A stretch of 64,000 bases of DNA from Winogradskyella sp. KYW1333 (GTDB lineage Bacteria > Bacteroidota > Bacteroidia > Flavobacteriales > Flavobacteriaceae), in assembly GCF_003335675.1 (NCBI RefSeq), contig NZ_QPHL01000009.1:40663-104662 (forward strand), written 5' to 3'. The notes under the pieces were generated by a model. That model saw only the letters and a program-made list of their open reading frames with translations, was not told the origin of the DNA and searched no databases. Positions within the stretch are counted from its first letter, which is position 1. Each line of letters begins with the position of its first letter. The translations under genes and the position numbers were made by a program. Positions 36,936 through 45,660 of this stretch are shown here, one piece after another.

Positions 36936-37478
36936 TTATCCAGTTTTCTTCCTCTTTTTTAAAATTATTAATGTGATTATATAAATCAAAACGATTCCAA
37001 ACGGAATGGCGGTAAATCTATATTCAGGCAGTATATACCAAAGAATAAGAACCAAAATTGTTCTTGTCAATGCGTGAAAAATGCCACTCCAATGTTTTAT
37101 AATCCAAGAAAATGGTATCCACATTAATCCAGTTAAAATTCCTACTGTCATTGGTAAGGAAGAATAATCCACAAGAAAAAACGGAATAGCTATTGAATAC
37201 ACAAGAATGGCTTGTCCAGCAGTAAAGAGAAAAAGTGTATCAAATTCGTTTTTAGGCTTAGTTTTATCTAGAAAATTTTCACCTGTATATTTTGATAGGA
37301 ATAATCCTAAATAAACTATACTTCCTGTTCCAATAAAAATTGACCATACCGATACAAAATCAGAGAAAAACACACCAGTAATTCCAATAATTGTCCAGAC
37401 AATTAGTCCTGCTAAAGGGGTAGCGAGAAATTTTTGATTTGAAAATTCTATTCGTTGTTCTTCAAGCGTTCTTTTCAT
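36936..37478 (-). CDS. Membrane protein of the DUF7010-like type, cassette-borne
   Basis: 180 residues with about five to six membrane segments. The conserved-looking core is PMTVGILTGLMWIPFSWI followed by HWSGIFHALTRT and YILPEYRFTAIPF, a pattern I recall from the DUF7010 family; this name is tentative. ATG at 37478, and the stop is 7 bases before palindrome copy 3. Function unknown. Confidence 0.62.
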   Translation of the reverse strand: MKRTLEEQRIEFSNQKFLATPLAGLIVWTIIGITGVFFSDFVSVWSIFIGTGSIVYLGLFLSKYTGENFLDKTKPKNEFDTLFLFTAGQAILVYSIAIPFFLVDYSSLPMTVGILTGLMWIPFSWIIKHWSGIFHALTRTILVLILWYILPEYRFTAIPFGIVLIYIITLIILKKRKKTG

Positions 37479-37500
37479 TTGTTTCGTTTTTTCTTAAATG

Positions 37501-37611
37501 CACCACAACGGCTAGACGGGTAAGGCGAGTTGCGCTATTTATTTATAAATATAAGCAATATAAGCCTTTAGACGTTATTCGCTTTACCCTATGTTAGTGG
37601 CAGTGCCTAAC
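37501..37611. repeat. attC-like imperfect palindrome (copy 4) with an extra core site
   Basis: It begins CACCACAACG and contains arms GGGTAAGGCGAGTTG and its partial complement TTATTCGCTTTACCC, ending GTTAGTGG (37593-37600). Two bases later GTGCCTAAC (37603-37611) is the exact complement of GTTAGGCAC at 36054-36062. Thus the two membrane-protein genes together are bracketed by perfect 9-base complementary ends, and the 180-residue gene is also bracketed alone. Confidence 0.72.
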
Positions 37612-37681
37612 ACTGTTTGTTTTTAATGATTATTAAGCTAAACTACCATAGCCTATTGCCGGCGAAATTGCTATGAAAGAG

Positions 37682-37711
37682 AAAAGCACTTACTTTTTGG
37701 TAAGTGCTTTT
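37682..37711. terminator. Terminator of the YceI gene (bidirectional)
   Basis: A perfect 12-base-pair stem (AAAAGCACTTAC / GTAAGTGCTTTT) with a 6-base loop, 21 bases past the YceI stop on the minus strand. It marks the right-hand edge of the cassette-like array. Confidence 0.8.
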
Positions 37712-37732
37712 TGTATGACAATAGTTTTTTAA

Positions 37733-38389
37733 TTAAGCTTTATTAGCAACTAAAGTTACCTTTAACTCAATGGCATCATTGATAAATTTATCACCTAAAT
37801 TATCAAAGAAAGATTTAGAACCATATTGAACATTCCACTTAGAACGATCAATGGTAAATGTTTCACTTGTTAATTTCATTGTATCACCTTCTATAGATGT
37901 ACTCACAGGAATACTAATATTATTAGTTTTTTCTTTCATGGTTAAGTTTCCTGAAAGCATTGTTTTTCCTTCAACTACAGAGATGCCTGTTACTTCAAAT
38001 TTAGCAGTTGGGAATTTTTCAACATCAAAAAAGTCAGCGCTAGTAAGATGGCCTCTTAATTTAGCATTTCCTTCTTCCTCTACTGGTATATCGGTAACCA
38101 CTATACTGCCCATTTCAATTGTAAAGTTTCCACTTTCAATATTACCTTCGTTTACACTTACAGAACCTTCAGAAATCGAAATTGTTCCTGTATGAGAGCC
38201 TGTTGGCTTAAACCCTTTCCATTCAATCATGGAGTTTTCAGTATTGGCATTAAAGGTTATAGCAGTTTGTTCTGCCACAGCAGCTTCTTCAGTAGCTTTT
38301 GTTTCAGCTTCTTTCGCTTTGTCATTACCACAACTAGTAAAACTAATTAATGCTAAAACCGCGAAAATTTTAATAAATGATGTTTTCAT
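37733..38389 (-). CDS. YceI-family lipid-binding lipoprotein
   Basis: 218 residues. Lipoprotein signal ending SFTSC (Cys20), then an Ala/Glu-rich linker (KEAETKATEEAAVAEQ). The YceI lipocalin-like barrel covers about residues 42-216 with SMIEWKGFKPTGSHTGTI, LRGHLTSADFFDVEKFPTAKFEVT and the final FTIDRSKWNVQYGSKSFFDN. YceI proteins bind isoprenoid or other amphiphilic ligands in the periplasm. Transcribed alone, divergent from grpE. Confidence 0.92.
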   Translation of the reverse strand: MKTSFIKIFAVLALISFTSCGNDKAKEAETKATEEAAVAEQTAITFNANTENSMIEWKGFKPTGSHTGTISISEGSVSVNEGNIESGNFTIEMGSIVVTDIPVEEEGNAKLRGHLTSADFFDVEKFPTAKFEVTGISVVEGKTMLSGNLTMKEKTNNISIPVSTSIEGDTMKLTSETFTIDRSKWNVQYGSKSFFDNLGDKFINDAIELKVTLVANKA

Positions 38390-38473
38390 GTTAATGTTTT
38401 AGGTGTTTTATTTGAAATTACAAAGGTAGCTATATCTATACACTAAGAATTATAAAAAAATGTTAATGACATT

Positions 38474-38505
38474 TTGACATTATTATTAGAATGGCAGTAC
38501 TTTTG
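38474..38505 (+). promoter_or_regulatory. Promoter of grpE-dnaJ (TTG - 21 bases - TACTTTTG)
   Basis: TTG at 38474-38476 and TACTTTTG at 38498-38505 match both elements of the Bacteroidota housekeeping promoter with acceptable spacing. The grpE ATG follows 37 bases later. I see no CIRCE-type inverted repeat. Confidence 0.6.
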
Positions 38506-38542
38506 CCACAACTAAATCGAAGATTTAAAAATTGAACTCAAA

Positions 38543-39100
38543 ATGAGTAAAAAAGATAAGAATAAAAAAGCTAAAGAACCACAAATAGACGAAGCTGCAA
38601 CTGCAACTGCAGAGACTGAAGTGAAAACCCAAGAAAAAGAAACTAAAACTCCAGAGGAACAATTGCAAGATCAATTGGCCGAAGAGAAGGATAAATTTAT
38701 GCGTTTGTTCGCAGAGTTTGAAAACTATAAAAAGCGTACCAATAAAGAGCGTATAGAGTTATTTAAAACTGCAGGGCAAGATGTAATGACAGCTATGTTG
38801 CCGGTTTTAGATGATTTTGAGCGTGCCTTAATGCATATAGAAGAAGACAAAGAAGCTGAAGAGTTGAGAAAAGGAGTATTGCTTATTTACAATAAGTTGG
38901 TGACTACTTTAGAGCAAAAAGGTTTATCTAAAATTGAAGTTAAGCAAGGGGACACGTTTAATGCGGATGATCATGAGGCAGTGACACAAATTCCAGCTCC
39001 GAGTGATGATTTAAAAGGGAAAATTATCGATGTCATTGAACGTGGTTATAAGTTAGGTGACAAAGTAATTCGCTTCCCAAAAGTGGTTATAGGGCAATAA
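38543..39100 (+). CDS. grpE: Nucleotide exchange factor of DnaK
   Basis: 185 residues. A Lys/Glu/Thr-rich disordered start (1-45) is followed by the long dimerising helix (about 45-90) with AEFENYKKRTNKERIELFKTA and the C-terminal beta domain (PVLDDFERAL, FNADDHEAVTQIP, DVIERGYKLGDKVIRFPKVVIGQ). It releases ADP from DnaK. dnaJ follows 62 bases later; dnaK is not in the window. Confidence 0.96.
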   Translation: MSKKDKNKKAKEPQIDEAATATAETEVKTQEKETKTPEEQLQDQLAEEKDKFMRLFAEFENYKKRTNKERIELFKTAGQDVMTAMLPVLDDFERALMHIEEDKEAEELRKGVLLIYNKLVTTLEQKGLSKIEVKQGDTFNADDHEAVTQIPAPSDDLKGKIIDVIERGYKLGDKVIRFPKVVIGQ

Positions 39101-39162
39101 ATTCAACATGTTTCCAAAAAATACGGGAATAAAAAACAACCCAATTATTTAGGGTAATTAGT

Positions 39163-40275
39163 ATGAAAGAAGATTATTACGACATTTTAGGCATAAGCAA
39201 AGGTGCTTCTGAATCAGAAATAAAAAAAGCTTATCGTAAAATGGCTTTAAAATATCATCCAGATAAAAATCCGGACGATAAGGAAGCTGAAGAGAAGTTT
39301 AAGAAAGCAGCTGAGGCCTATGAGGTATTGAGTAACTCAGATAAAAAAGCACGTTACGATCAGTTTGGTCATCAGGCATTTGAAGGCGCAGGCGGCTTTG
39401 GTGGTGGCGGTATGAATATGGATGACATATTCAGTCAATTTGGCGATATATTTGGTGGTGCTTTCGGTGGCGGATTTAGTGGCTTTGGTGGCGGTGGAAG
39501 ACAACGTGTGGTTAAAGGCAGTAATTTACGTATAAGAGTTAAACTTTCTTTGGAAGAGGTAGCAAATGGTGTTGAGAAGAAGATAAAAGTAAAGCGTAAA
39601 AAGCAGGCGCCTGGTACAACCTATAAAACTTGTGGAACATGTAACGGTACTGGCCAAGTAACAAGAGTCACCAATACTATTCTTGGGCGTATGCAAACAG
39701 CAAGTGCTTGTCAAACCTGTGGTGGTGCTGGTCAGGTGATAGATAAAAAGCCTGCAGATGCTGATGCACAAGGTTTAAAAGTTACTGAAGAAACAGTTTC
39801 TGTAAAAATTCCTACAGGTGTTGTAGATGGTATGCAACTTAAGGTTACCGGAAAAGGTAATGATGCACCTGGTAATGGAATTTCAGGTGATTTATTAGTT
39901 TTAATTCAAGAGGAAGATCATCCTACCTTGAAGCGTGAGGGTGATAATTTACATTACGATATGTATGTAAGTTTACCTGATGCTGTTTTGGGTACATCAA
40001 AGGAAATAGATACCGTTACAGGCAAGGTTAGAATAAAAATAGATGCAGGAGTTCAATCTGGAAAAATATTAAGGCTCAGAGGTAAGGGTATTCCAAGTAT
40101 TAATGGTTATGGTAAAGGCGATTTATTGGTTCATATAAATGTTTGGACACCAAAGACTTTGAGTAAAAAACAAAAAGAATTTTTTGAAGAAATGAAGAAT
40201 GATGAGCATTTTGAACCTAAACCAGAAAGTTCTGACAAATCTTTTTTTGAAAAGGTAAAAGATATGTTCTCGTAA
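39163..40275 (+). CDS. dnaJ: Chaperone DnaJ with a reduced zinc domain
   Basis: 370 residues. J domain (1-70) with HPD at 32-34 and [17 protein letters not shown], then a Gly/Phe region (about 72-115) with GGFGGGG repeats. The zinc region has only two CxxCxGxG repeats (CGTCNGTG and CQTCGGAG) instead of four, so one zinc site at most. The C-terminal substrate-binding domains contain [28 protein letters not shown] and [12 protein letters not shown]. It stimulates DnaK ATPase and delivers substrates. The halved zinc domain seems usual in this phylum, as far as I recall. Confidence 0.96.
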   Translation: MKEDYYDILGISKGASESEIKKAYRKMALKYHPDKNPDDKEAEEKFKKAAEAYEVLSNSDKKARYDQFGHQAFEGAGGFGGGGMNMDDIFSQFGDIFGGAFGGGFSGFGGGGRQRVVKGSNLRIRVKLSLEEVANGVEKKIKVKRKKQAPGTTYKTCGTCNGTGQVTRVTNTILGRMQTASACQTCGGAGQVIDKKPADADAQGLKVTEETVSVKIPTGVVDGMQLKVTGKGNDAPGNGISGDLLVLIQEEDHPTLKREGDNLHYDMYVSLPDAVLGTSKEIDTVTGKVRIKIDAGVQSGKILRLRGKGIPSINGYGKGDLLVHINVWTPKTLSKKQKEFFEEMKNDEHFEPKPESSDKSFFEKVKDMFS

Positions 40276-40309
40276 AATTACCTTGTTTAATAAAAAATAC
40301 TATCTTTGA

Positions 40310-40341
40310 ATTATCGCTAATGCTAATTAGCGGTAATTTTT
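40310..40341 (+). terminator. Terminator after dnaJ
   Basis: Stem ATTATCGCTAAT / ATTAGCGGTAAT (one wobble) with a GCTA loop and a T run, 35 bases past the stop. The next 180 bases to the ABC gene hold nothing recognisable. Confidence 0.75.
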
Positions 40342-40519
40342 CTTTTTCATAGCAATTTTTTCCCATCCTTATTTAGTTATAAGGGTGGGTTTTGTTTTTT
40401 ATGGAGTTTGCACATTTGAGATTAAGTAATTCTATATCAATTAGTATTAAATTAATAATGCAAAACTCTTTAACATTTAATATATTTACTTTCTAACCTA
40501 AATATAAACTCCAGACTAA

Positions 40520-41446
40520 ATGAACAATTTATTAGTTGCTGATTCCGTCTCAAAAAATTTCGGAAAATTCAAAGCACTAAATCAAGTGTCTATTGGTGTA
40601 CCAATGGGCAGTATATTTGGATTATTAGGTCCAAATGGAGCTGGTAAAACAACACTTATCAGAATTATTAATCAAATAACCATGCCAGATGAAGGGCATG
40701 TTTATTTAGATGGTCAATCTTTAAAACCAGAGCATATAAAAGATATCGGATACCTTCCAGAGGAAAGGGGTTTGTATAAATCTATGAAAGTTGGAGAACA
40801 AGCACTTTACCTAGCCCAATTAAAAGGCATGTCAAAATCCGAGGCCAAGAATAGATTGAAATATTGGTTTGAGAAACTGGAAATTGGTGATTGGTGGAAT
40901 AAAAAGATCCAGGAGCTAAGTAAAGGTCAAGCCCAGAAAATTCAATTTATTGTTACAGTTTTACATCGACCTAAATTATTGATTTTTGATGAGCCTTTTT
41001 CTGGATTTGATCCTATAAATGCCAATTTAATTAAAGACGAAATCCTAAAGTTAAGAGACGAAGGCGCAACCGTAATTTTTTCTACGCACAGAATGGAATC
41101 CGTTGAAGAATTGTGTGACCATATTGCCTTGTTGCACAAATCCAATAAAATATTAGATGGTAAGCTCAATGATATAAAGCGCAACTTTAAAACAAACACT
41201 TTTGAGATAGGTCTGCAATCATCAAAAAGTGAGTCTGTGCTTTCTGAAATTAAAAATTCATTTGAGGTTTTACCTGCGACGTTTAAAAACCTTAATGATG
41301 ATATTAAATTGAACATTAAAATAAACGAATCTACTTCGCCAAACGACTTATTATCATTTTTAACCTCTAAGGCTGAGGTGCACCATTTTGTTGAGGTAAT
41401 ACCTACGGCAAATGATATTTTTATCCAAACCGTACAAAATAATTAA
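40520..41446 (+). CDS. ABC exporter ATP-binding subunit (NatA-like)
   Basis: 308 residues. Walker A GPNGAGKTT (about residues 37-45), Q-loop region INQITMPDEG, YLPEERGLYKSM, signature ELSKGQAQKIQ (K in place of the usual G), Walker B LLIFDEPFSGFDP and switch FSTHRM. The C-terminal DUF4162-like extension (about 215-300) is typical of the NatA/YhaQ type. It is paired with the permease that starts one base after its stop. Likely exports Na+, an antibiotic or a lipid; the substrate is unknown. Confidence 0.9.
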   Translation: MNNLLVADSVSKNFGKFKALNQVSIGVPMGSIFGLLGPNGAGKTTLIRIINQITMPDEGHVYLDGQSLKPEHIKDIGYLPEERGLYKSMKVGEQALYLAQLKGMSKSEAKNRLKYWFEKLEIGDWWNKKIQELSKGQAQKIQFIVTVLHRPKLLIFDEPFSGFDPINANLIKDEILKLRDEGATVIFSTHRMESVEELCDHIALLHKSNKILDGKLNDIKRNFKTNTFEIGLQSSKSESVLSEIKNSFEVLPATFKNLNDDIKLNIKINESTSPNDLLSFLTSKAEVHHFVEVIPTANDIFIQTVQNN

Positions 41447-41447
41447 C

Positions 41448-42770
41448 ATGAATCATTTACCCCTCATAATAAAGCGTGAATATTTAACCAAGGTTAAAAA
41501 CAAATCATTCATAATCATGACCTTTTTGAGTCCATTGATAATGATTGCCCTAATTGCATTGGTTTCTTATTTATCCCAAATTAATAGTGATAAAAAACGA
41601 ACCATTTCAGTCTTGGATGAAACCGGATATTTAATAGATATTTTTGAAAGCACTGACAATACAACCTATTTAAAACTAACTGGATTAAATTTAGATGACG
41701 CAAAGGAAATAGTTAAGGAGAAAGAAGACTATGGTTTACTGCACATTGGTAATGTGACATCATTAGATGATGTTGGTAAGAATATAAAATTTTATTCAGA
41801 AGAATCACCTTCCTTAACCATCATATCAGGATTAGAGAGAAAAGTTGAGAAGAGGTTGCAAGAGATGAAATTGCAAAAAGATGGTGTTTCACTTGAGCAA
41901 ATAGACGCCTCTAAAACAAGTATTGATATTGCACAAGAAAGTTTTGATGGTGAGAAAAGTTCTAAAATTGATAACATTATTAAACTGGCATTTGGTGGTA
42001 TTGCAGGTTATTTATTGTTTATGTTTATAATTATTTACGGCAATATGATTATGCGCAGCGTTATTGAAGAAAAAACCAGTAGAATCATTGAAGTTATTAT
42101 ATCTTCCGTTAAGCCTATTCAATTAATGATGGGTAAAATTATAGGTACCTCATTGGCAGGTGTAACACAATTTGCTATTTGGGTAATTTTAGGAGGTGTC
42201 ATGCTTACAATAGTCTCAGCCATCTTTGGTATTGATATGGCCCAAGTTAATACACCACAACAGGAAATAGTTAATCAAGCGATGTCTGCGCAAGGGTCGG
42301 ATGAAGTGCAAGCCATGGCAGAAAATATAATAACGGCTATAAATAATTTACCTATAGGTAATTTAGTAGTTGCCTTTATTTTCTTTTTTATTGGTGGTTA
42401 TCTTTTATATAGTTCACTTTATGCTGCGATTGGTGCGGCCGTTGATAATGAAACGGATACGCAACAATTTATGTTGCCTATTTTGATGCCGTTAATTTTG
42501 GCAGTCTATGTTGGTGTTTTTACTGTGATTGAAGATCCTCACGGAACTGTATCAACGGTGTTTTCTTTTATACCATTAACATCTCCAGTAGTAATGCTAA
42601 TGCGCATACCTTTTGGAGTTCCACTATGGCAACAGGGACTATCACTGTTGTTATTAATTGGTACATTTATTTTCGCGGTATGGTTTGCGGCTAAAATTTA
42701 TAGAGTTGGTATTTTAATGTATGGTAAAAAAGCAACCTATAAGGAATTGTTTAAATGGCTAAAATATTAG
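41448..42770 (+). CDS. ABC exporter permease (NatB/YhaP-like)
   Basis: About 440 residues from the ATG at 41448; an earlier ATG would overlap the ATPase gene and does not match the usual start NHLPLIIKREYLTKVKNKSF. One N-terminal membrane segment, a large extracytoplasmic domain (about 45-180), then five or six segments. The conserved EEKTSRIIEVIISSVKPIQLMMGKIIG of this ABC-2 subtype is present, along with SFIPLTSPVVMLMRIPFGVP. Forms the exporter with the preceding ATPase. Confidence 0.9.
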   Translation: MNHLPLIIKREYLTKVKNKSFIIMTFLSPLIMIALIALVSYLSQINSDKKRTISVLDETGYLIDIFESTDNTTYLKLTGLNLDDAKEIVKEKEDYGLLHIGNVTSLDDVGKNIKFYSEESPSLTIISGLERKVEKRLQEMKLQKDGVSLEQIDASKTSIDIAQESFDGEKSSKIDNIIKLAFGGIAGYLLFMFIIIYGNMIMRSVIEEKTSRIIEVIISSVKPIQLMMGKIIGTSLAGVTQFAIWVILGGVMLTIVSAIFGIDMAQVNTPQQEIVNQAMSAQGSDEVQAMAENIITAINNLPIGNLVVAFIFFFIGGYLLYSSLYAAIGAAVDNETDTQQFMLPILMPLILAVYVGVFTVIEDPHGTVSTVFSFIPLTSPVVMLMRIPFGVPLWQQGLSLLLLIGTFIFAVWFAAKIYRVGILMYGKKATYKELFKWLKY

Positions 42771-43595
42771 ATGTCTAGAATAAAAGAAATACTTAATTAT
42801 AAATTGTCATTCTCTGATGATATATCCATCAGTGTAAAGGGATTGTTGTTTGTAATTCTAGTAATAATTCTTACTTGGATAGTATTAAAAATTATTAAAA
42901 GAATTCTAACTAGAAACTTACCAAAAGAGGATAAGGCAAAATTTAATACAGTTTTTTCATATGGTAAGTGGATAGTATACCTTGTTTTCCTATTAATTAC
43001 ACTTAATACCATAGGCTTTAATGTGACAGGCGTTTTTGCTGCTTCAGCCGCATTATTGATTGGTGTTGGGCTTGCATTACAAACACTTTTTCAAGATATA
43101 ATTTCAGGTATATTTATTTTGTTAGATCAATCCGTTCATGTTGGTGATATAATAGAATTAGATGGTAAGGTAGGACGAGTAGAAGAAATTAAACTTAGAA
43201 CAACAAGAGCTGTTACAATTGACAATAAAGTTCTGGTAATACCAAATCATTTGTATTTAACAAACTCACTGTTTAACTGGACACAAAATGGAACGCTTAC
43301 TAGAGAAAATGTTCAAGTTGGAGTAGCATACGGTAGTAATGTGCAATTGGTAAAAAAACTACTTTTAGAAGCAGCAAATAATCATCCTGATGTAATTAAA
43401 GTGCCTGAACCACTTGTTGTATTTACTGAGTTTGGTGACAGCTCATTAAATTTTAAGTTGATTTTTACTTTAAATGATAGTTTTAAAGCCACATTTCCTA
43501 AAAGTGATATAAGATTTGAAATTGATCGTTTATTTAGAGAAAATAATATTACCATTCCATTTCCTCAAAGAGATATACATATTAAAAACAAATAA
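42771..43595 (+). CDS. Small-conductance mechanosensitive channel (MscS family)
   Basis: 274 residues. Membrane segments lie at about 22-42, 64-84 and 86-110. The pore-lining TM3 is glycine/alanine-rich (GVFAASAALLIGVGLALQTLFQDIISGIFIL), followed by the beta domain (VHVGDIIELDGKVGRVEEIKLRTTRAVTIDNKVLVIPN). The C-terminal alpha/beta part ends PFPQRDIHIKNK. It releases solutes under hypo-osmotic shock. Its ATG directly follows the permease stop, so it is co-transcribed. Confidence 0.92.
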   Translation: MSRIKEILNYKLSFSDDISISVKGLLFVILVIILTWIVLKIIKRILTRNLPKEDKAKFNTVFSYGKWIVYLVFLLITLNTIGFNVTGVFAASAALLIGVGLALQTLFQDIISGIFILLDQSVHVGDIIELDGKVGRVEEIKLRTTRAVTIDNKVLVIPNHLYLTNSLFNWTQNGTLTRENVQVGVAYGSNVQLVKKLLLEAANNHPDVIKVPEPLVVFTEFGDSSLNFKLIFTLNDSFKATFPKSDIRFEIDRLFRENNITIPFPQRDIHIKNK

Positions 43596-43602
43596 ATATT
43601 AA

Positions 43603-44493
43603 ATGAAAATTTGGCTTCCAAAATGTATAATTTTGCAATTCTTCTTTGGATTTTGCTGTATGCATTTTGTGCAGGCCCAATTAACTGATTTGGTCAGGTT
43701 AGAATATTCGTTTATACCTAGTAGTAAATCTGAAGATCAATATACCAGACTAAGGGCATCTTTAAATTTCCCGATTAAACTAAAAGATAAAGACTATTTA
43801 ATTATCGGCGGAGAGTATAATAGAATAATTTTAAATCTTGAAGAAGAATATCCTTTTGATACTGGGTCTTTGGAAACTTTGCATATTATTGATTTTAGTC
43901 TTGGATATACAATTAAAGTTAAAAATGATTGGAGAGTTGGAATAAATATTAACCCAAGAATTGCGTCCACATTGACCAACTCAATGACTTCAGACGACCT
44001 GTTTTTAAATGGTGGGATCTTTGCAATAAGAGATAGAACTAATGCAACTGATATTGATAAACCTTATAGATTTATTTTAGGTATAACGTATAATACTACT
44101 GCTGGTGTGCCTTATCCACTTCCATTTATTAGTTATTATAGAAGAGTAAATGAAAAATGGTCTTATAATGCAGGTATACCAAAATCAAACTTAAAGTATT
44201 TTTTCAGCGATAAAAGTATGTTACAAGTATTTGCCACACTAGATGGATATTTTGCTAACATTCAAAAACCTATTGATGTTGATGGGCAAAAGGTTAATAA
44301 CATATCACTTTCTGTTGCAGTTGCAGGACTTGGGTATGAATATTGTTTTACCAAACATTTAGTTGCTTATGTGTATTCAGGATATACCTTTAGGTTAAAC
44401 AATGTACTACGAAATAGCGATAGAGATGAAATATTTGGATTAAACGAATTAAATGCGTTTTATTTAAGAACAGGAATTAAATTTAAATTATAG
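43603..44493 (+). CDS. Exported DUF6268-like outer-membrane beta-barrel protein
   Basis: 296 residues with a signal peptide (cleavage near VQAQ, residue 25). Repeated amphipathic strands include YTRLRASLNFPIKLKDKDYLIIGGEYNR and a final strand FYLRTGIKFKL. The arrangement and motifs (LGITYNTTAGVPYPLPFISYYRRVNEKWSYNAGIPKS) recall DUF6268 proteins; this label is from memory. It is 7 bases after the MscS gene and 2 bases before the response-regulator gene, so these genes form one transcript. Confidence 0.68.
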   Translation: MKIWLPKCIILQFFFGFCCMHFVQAQLTDLVRLEYSFIPSSKSEDQYTRLRASLNFPIKLKDKDYLIIGGEYNRIILNLEEEYPFDTGSLETLHIIDFSLGYTIKVKNDWRVGININPRIASTLTNSMTSDDLFLNGGIFAIRDRTNATDIDKPYRFILGITYNTTAGVPYPLPFISYYRRVNEKWSYNAGIPKSNLKYFFSDKSMLQVFATLDGYFANIQKPIDVDGQKVNNISLSVAVAGLGYEYCFTKHLVAYVYSGYTFRLNNVLRNSDRDEIFGLNELNAFYLRTGIKFKL

Positions 44494-44495
44494 AT

Positions 44496-45658
44496 ATGCC
44501 AAAAATTTTAATAATAGAAGATGAATCGGCAATTAGAAGAGTATTAGTCAAAATACTATCTGAAGAAAATGATACCTATACGGTTGATGAAGCTGAGGAT
44601 GGTTTAGCCGGAATTGAAAAGATTAAGAAGGATGATTTTGATTTGGTACTATGCGATATAAAAATGCCTAAAATGGATGGTGTTGAGGTTTTGAAGCCAT
44701 TAAGAAAATAAAGCCAGAAACGCCAGTTGTTATGATCTCCGGTCATGGCGATTTAGATACCGCTGTAAATACAATGCGTTTAGGTGCATTCGATTATATT
44801 TCCAAGCCTCCGGATTTAAATAGGCTTTTAAATACGGTAAGGATTGCCTTAGATAGAAAAGAGCTCGTTGTAGAAAATAAAAGGCTTAAGAAAAAAGTAA
44901 GTAAAAACTACGAAATGATTGGTGAAAGTAATGCAATTGAAAATATCAAAGAAATGATTGATAAAGTTGCACCAACAGATGCCAGAGTTTTAATTACAGG
45001 ACCAAATGGTACAGGTAAAGAACTTGTTGCTCATTGGCTTCATCAAAAGAGTGACCGCTCTAAAGGTCCAATGATTGAGGTTAATTGTGCAGCAATCCCT
45101 TCAGAATTAATTGAAAGCGAATTGTTTGGTCATGTTAAAGGTGCTTTTACCTCTGCAAACAAAGATAGAGCTGGTAAGTTTGAAGCAGCAAATGGCGGTA
45201 CTATTTTTCTTGACGAAATTGGTGACATGAGTCTTTCTGCTCAGGCTAAAGTACTGCGAGCCTTACAAGAAAGTCGCATTCAACGTGTTGGTAGCGATAA
45301 AGACATTAAAGTAAATGTTAGAGTTGTTGCGGCAACTAATAAAAACTTAAAAAAGGAAATAGAAGAGGGTAAATTTAGAGAAGATTTGTATCATAGATTG
45401 GCTGTAATTTTAATAAAGGTTCCAGCTCTAAATGATAGGAGAGAAGATATACCATTATTGGTAGATTATTTTACTGATAAAATTTCGAAGGAGCAAGGAA
45501 CGGTGAAGAAATCGTTTTCTGCCGAAGCCCTTAAGTTATTGCAAAACTATGACTGGACAGGAAATATTAGAGAGTTGCGAAATGTTGTTGAACGATTAAT
45601 TATTCTAGGAGGTAAGGAAGTTAGCGAATCAGATGTTAAGTCTTTTGCATCAAAATAA
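44496..45658 (+). pseudogene. Sigma-54-type response regulator (NtrC family, without HTH) broken by a one-base frameshift
   Basis: The first frame (44496-44711) encodes a receiver domain with phospho-acceptor Asp54 in VLCDIKMPKMDG and ends prematurely at LKPLRK. The second frame (open before 44732 to 45658) continues with KKIKPETPVVMISGHGDLDTAV and an AAA+ domain: Walker A GPNGTGKE, FGHVKGAFTSA, FLDEIGDM, arginine-finger region. Adding one base at about 44690 (EVL-EAI-KKIKP) restores one 387-residue protein. The GAFTGA loop that contacts sigma-54 reads GAFTSA, and the chain stops after the AAA+ lid with no Fis-type HTH. It could be a real mutation or a sequencing error. It is co-directional with the barrel gene upstream. 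Confidence 0.75.
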
Positions 45659-45660
45659 AA

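Noticed and set aside
39371..39505. Glycine-coding repetitive DNA in dnaJ
   Set aside because: It is the normal Gly/Phe-rich linker of DnaJ, not a separate repeat element.
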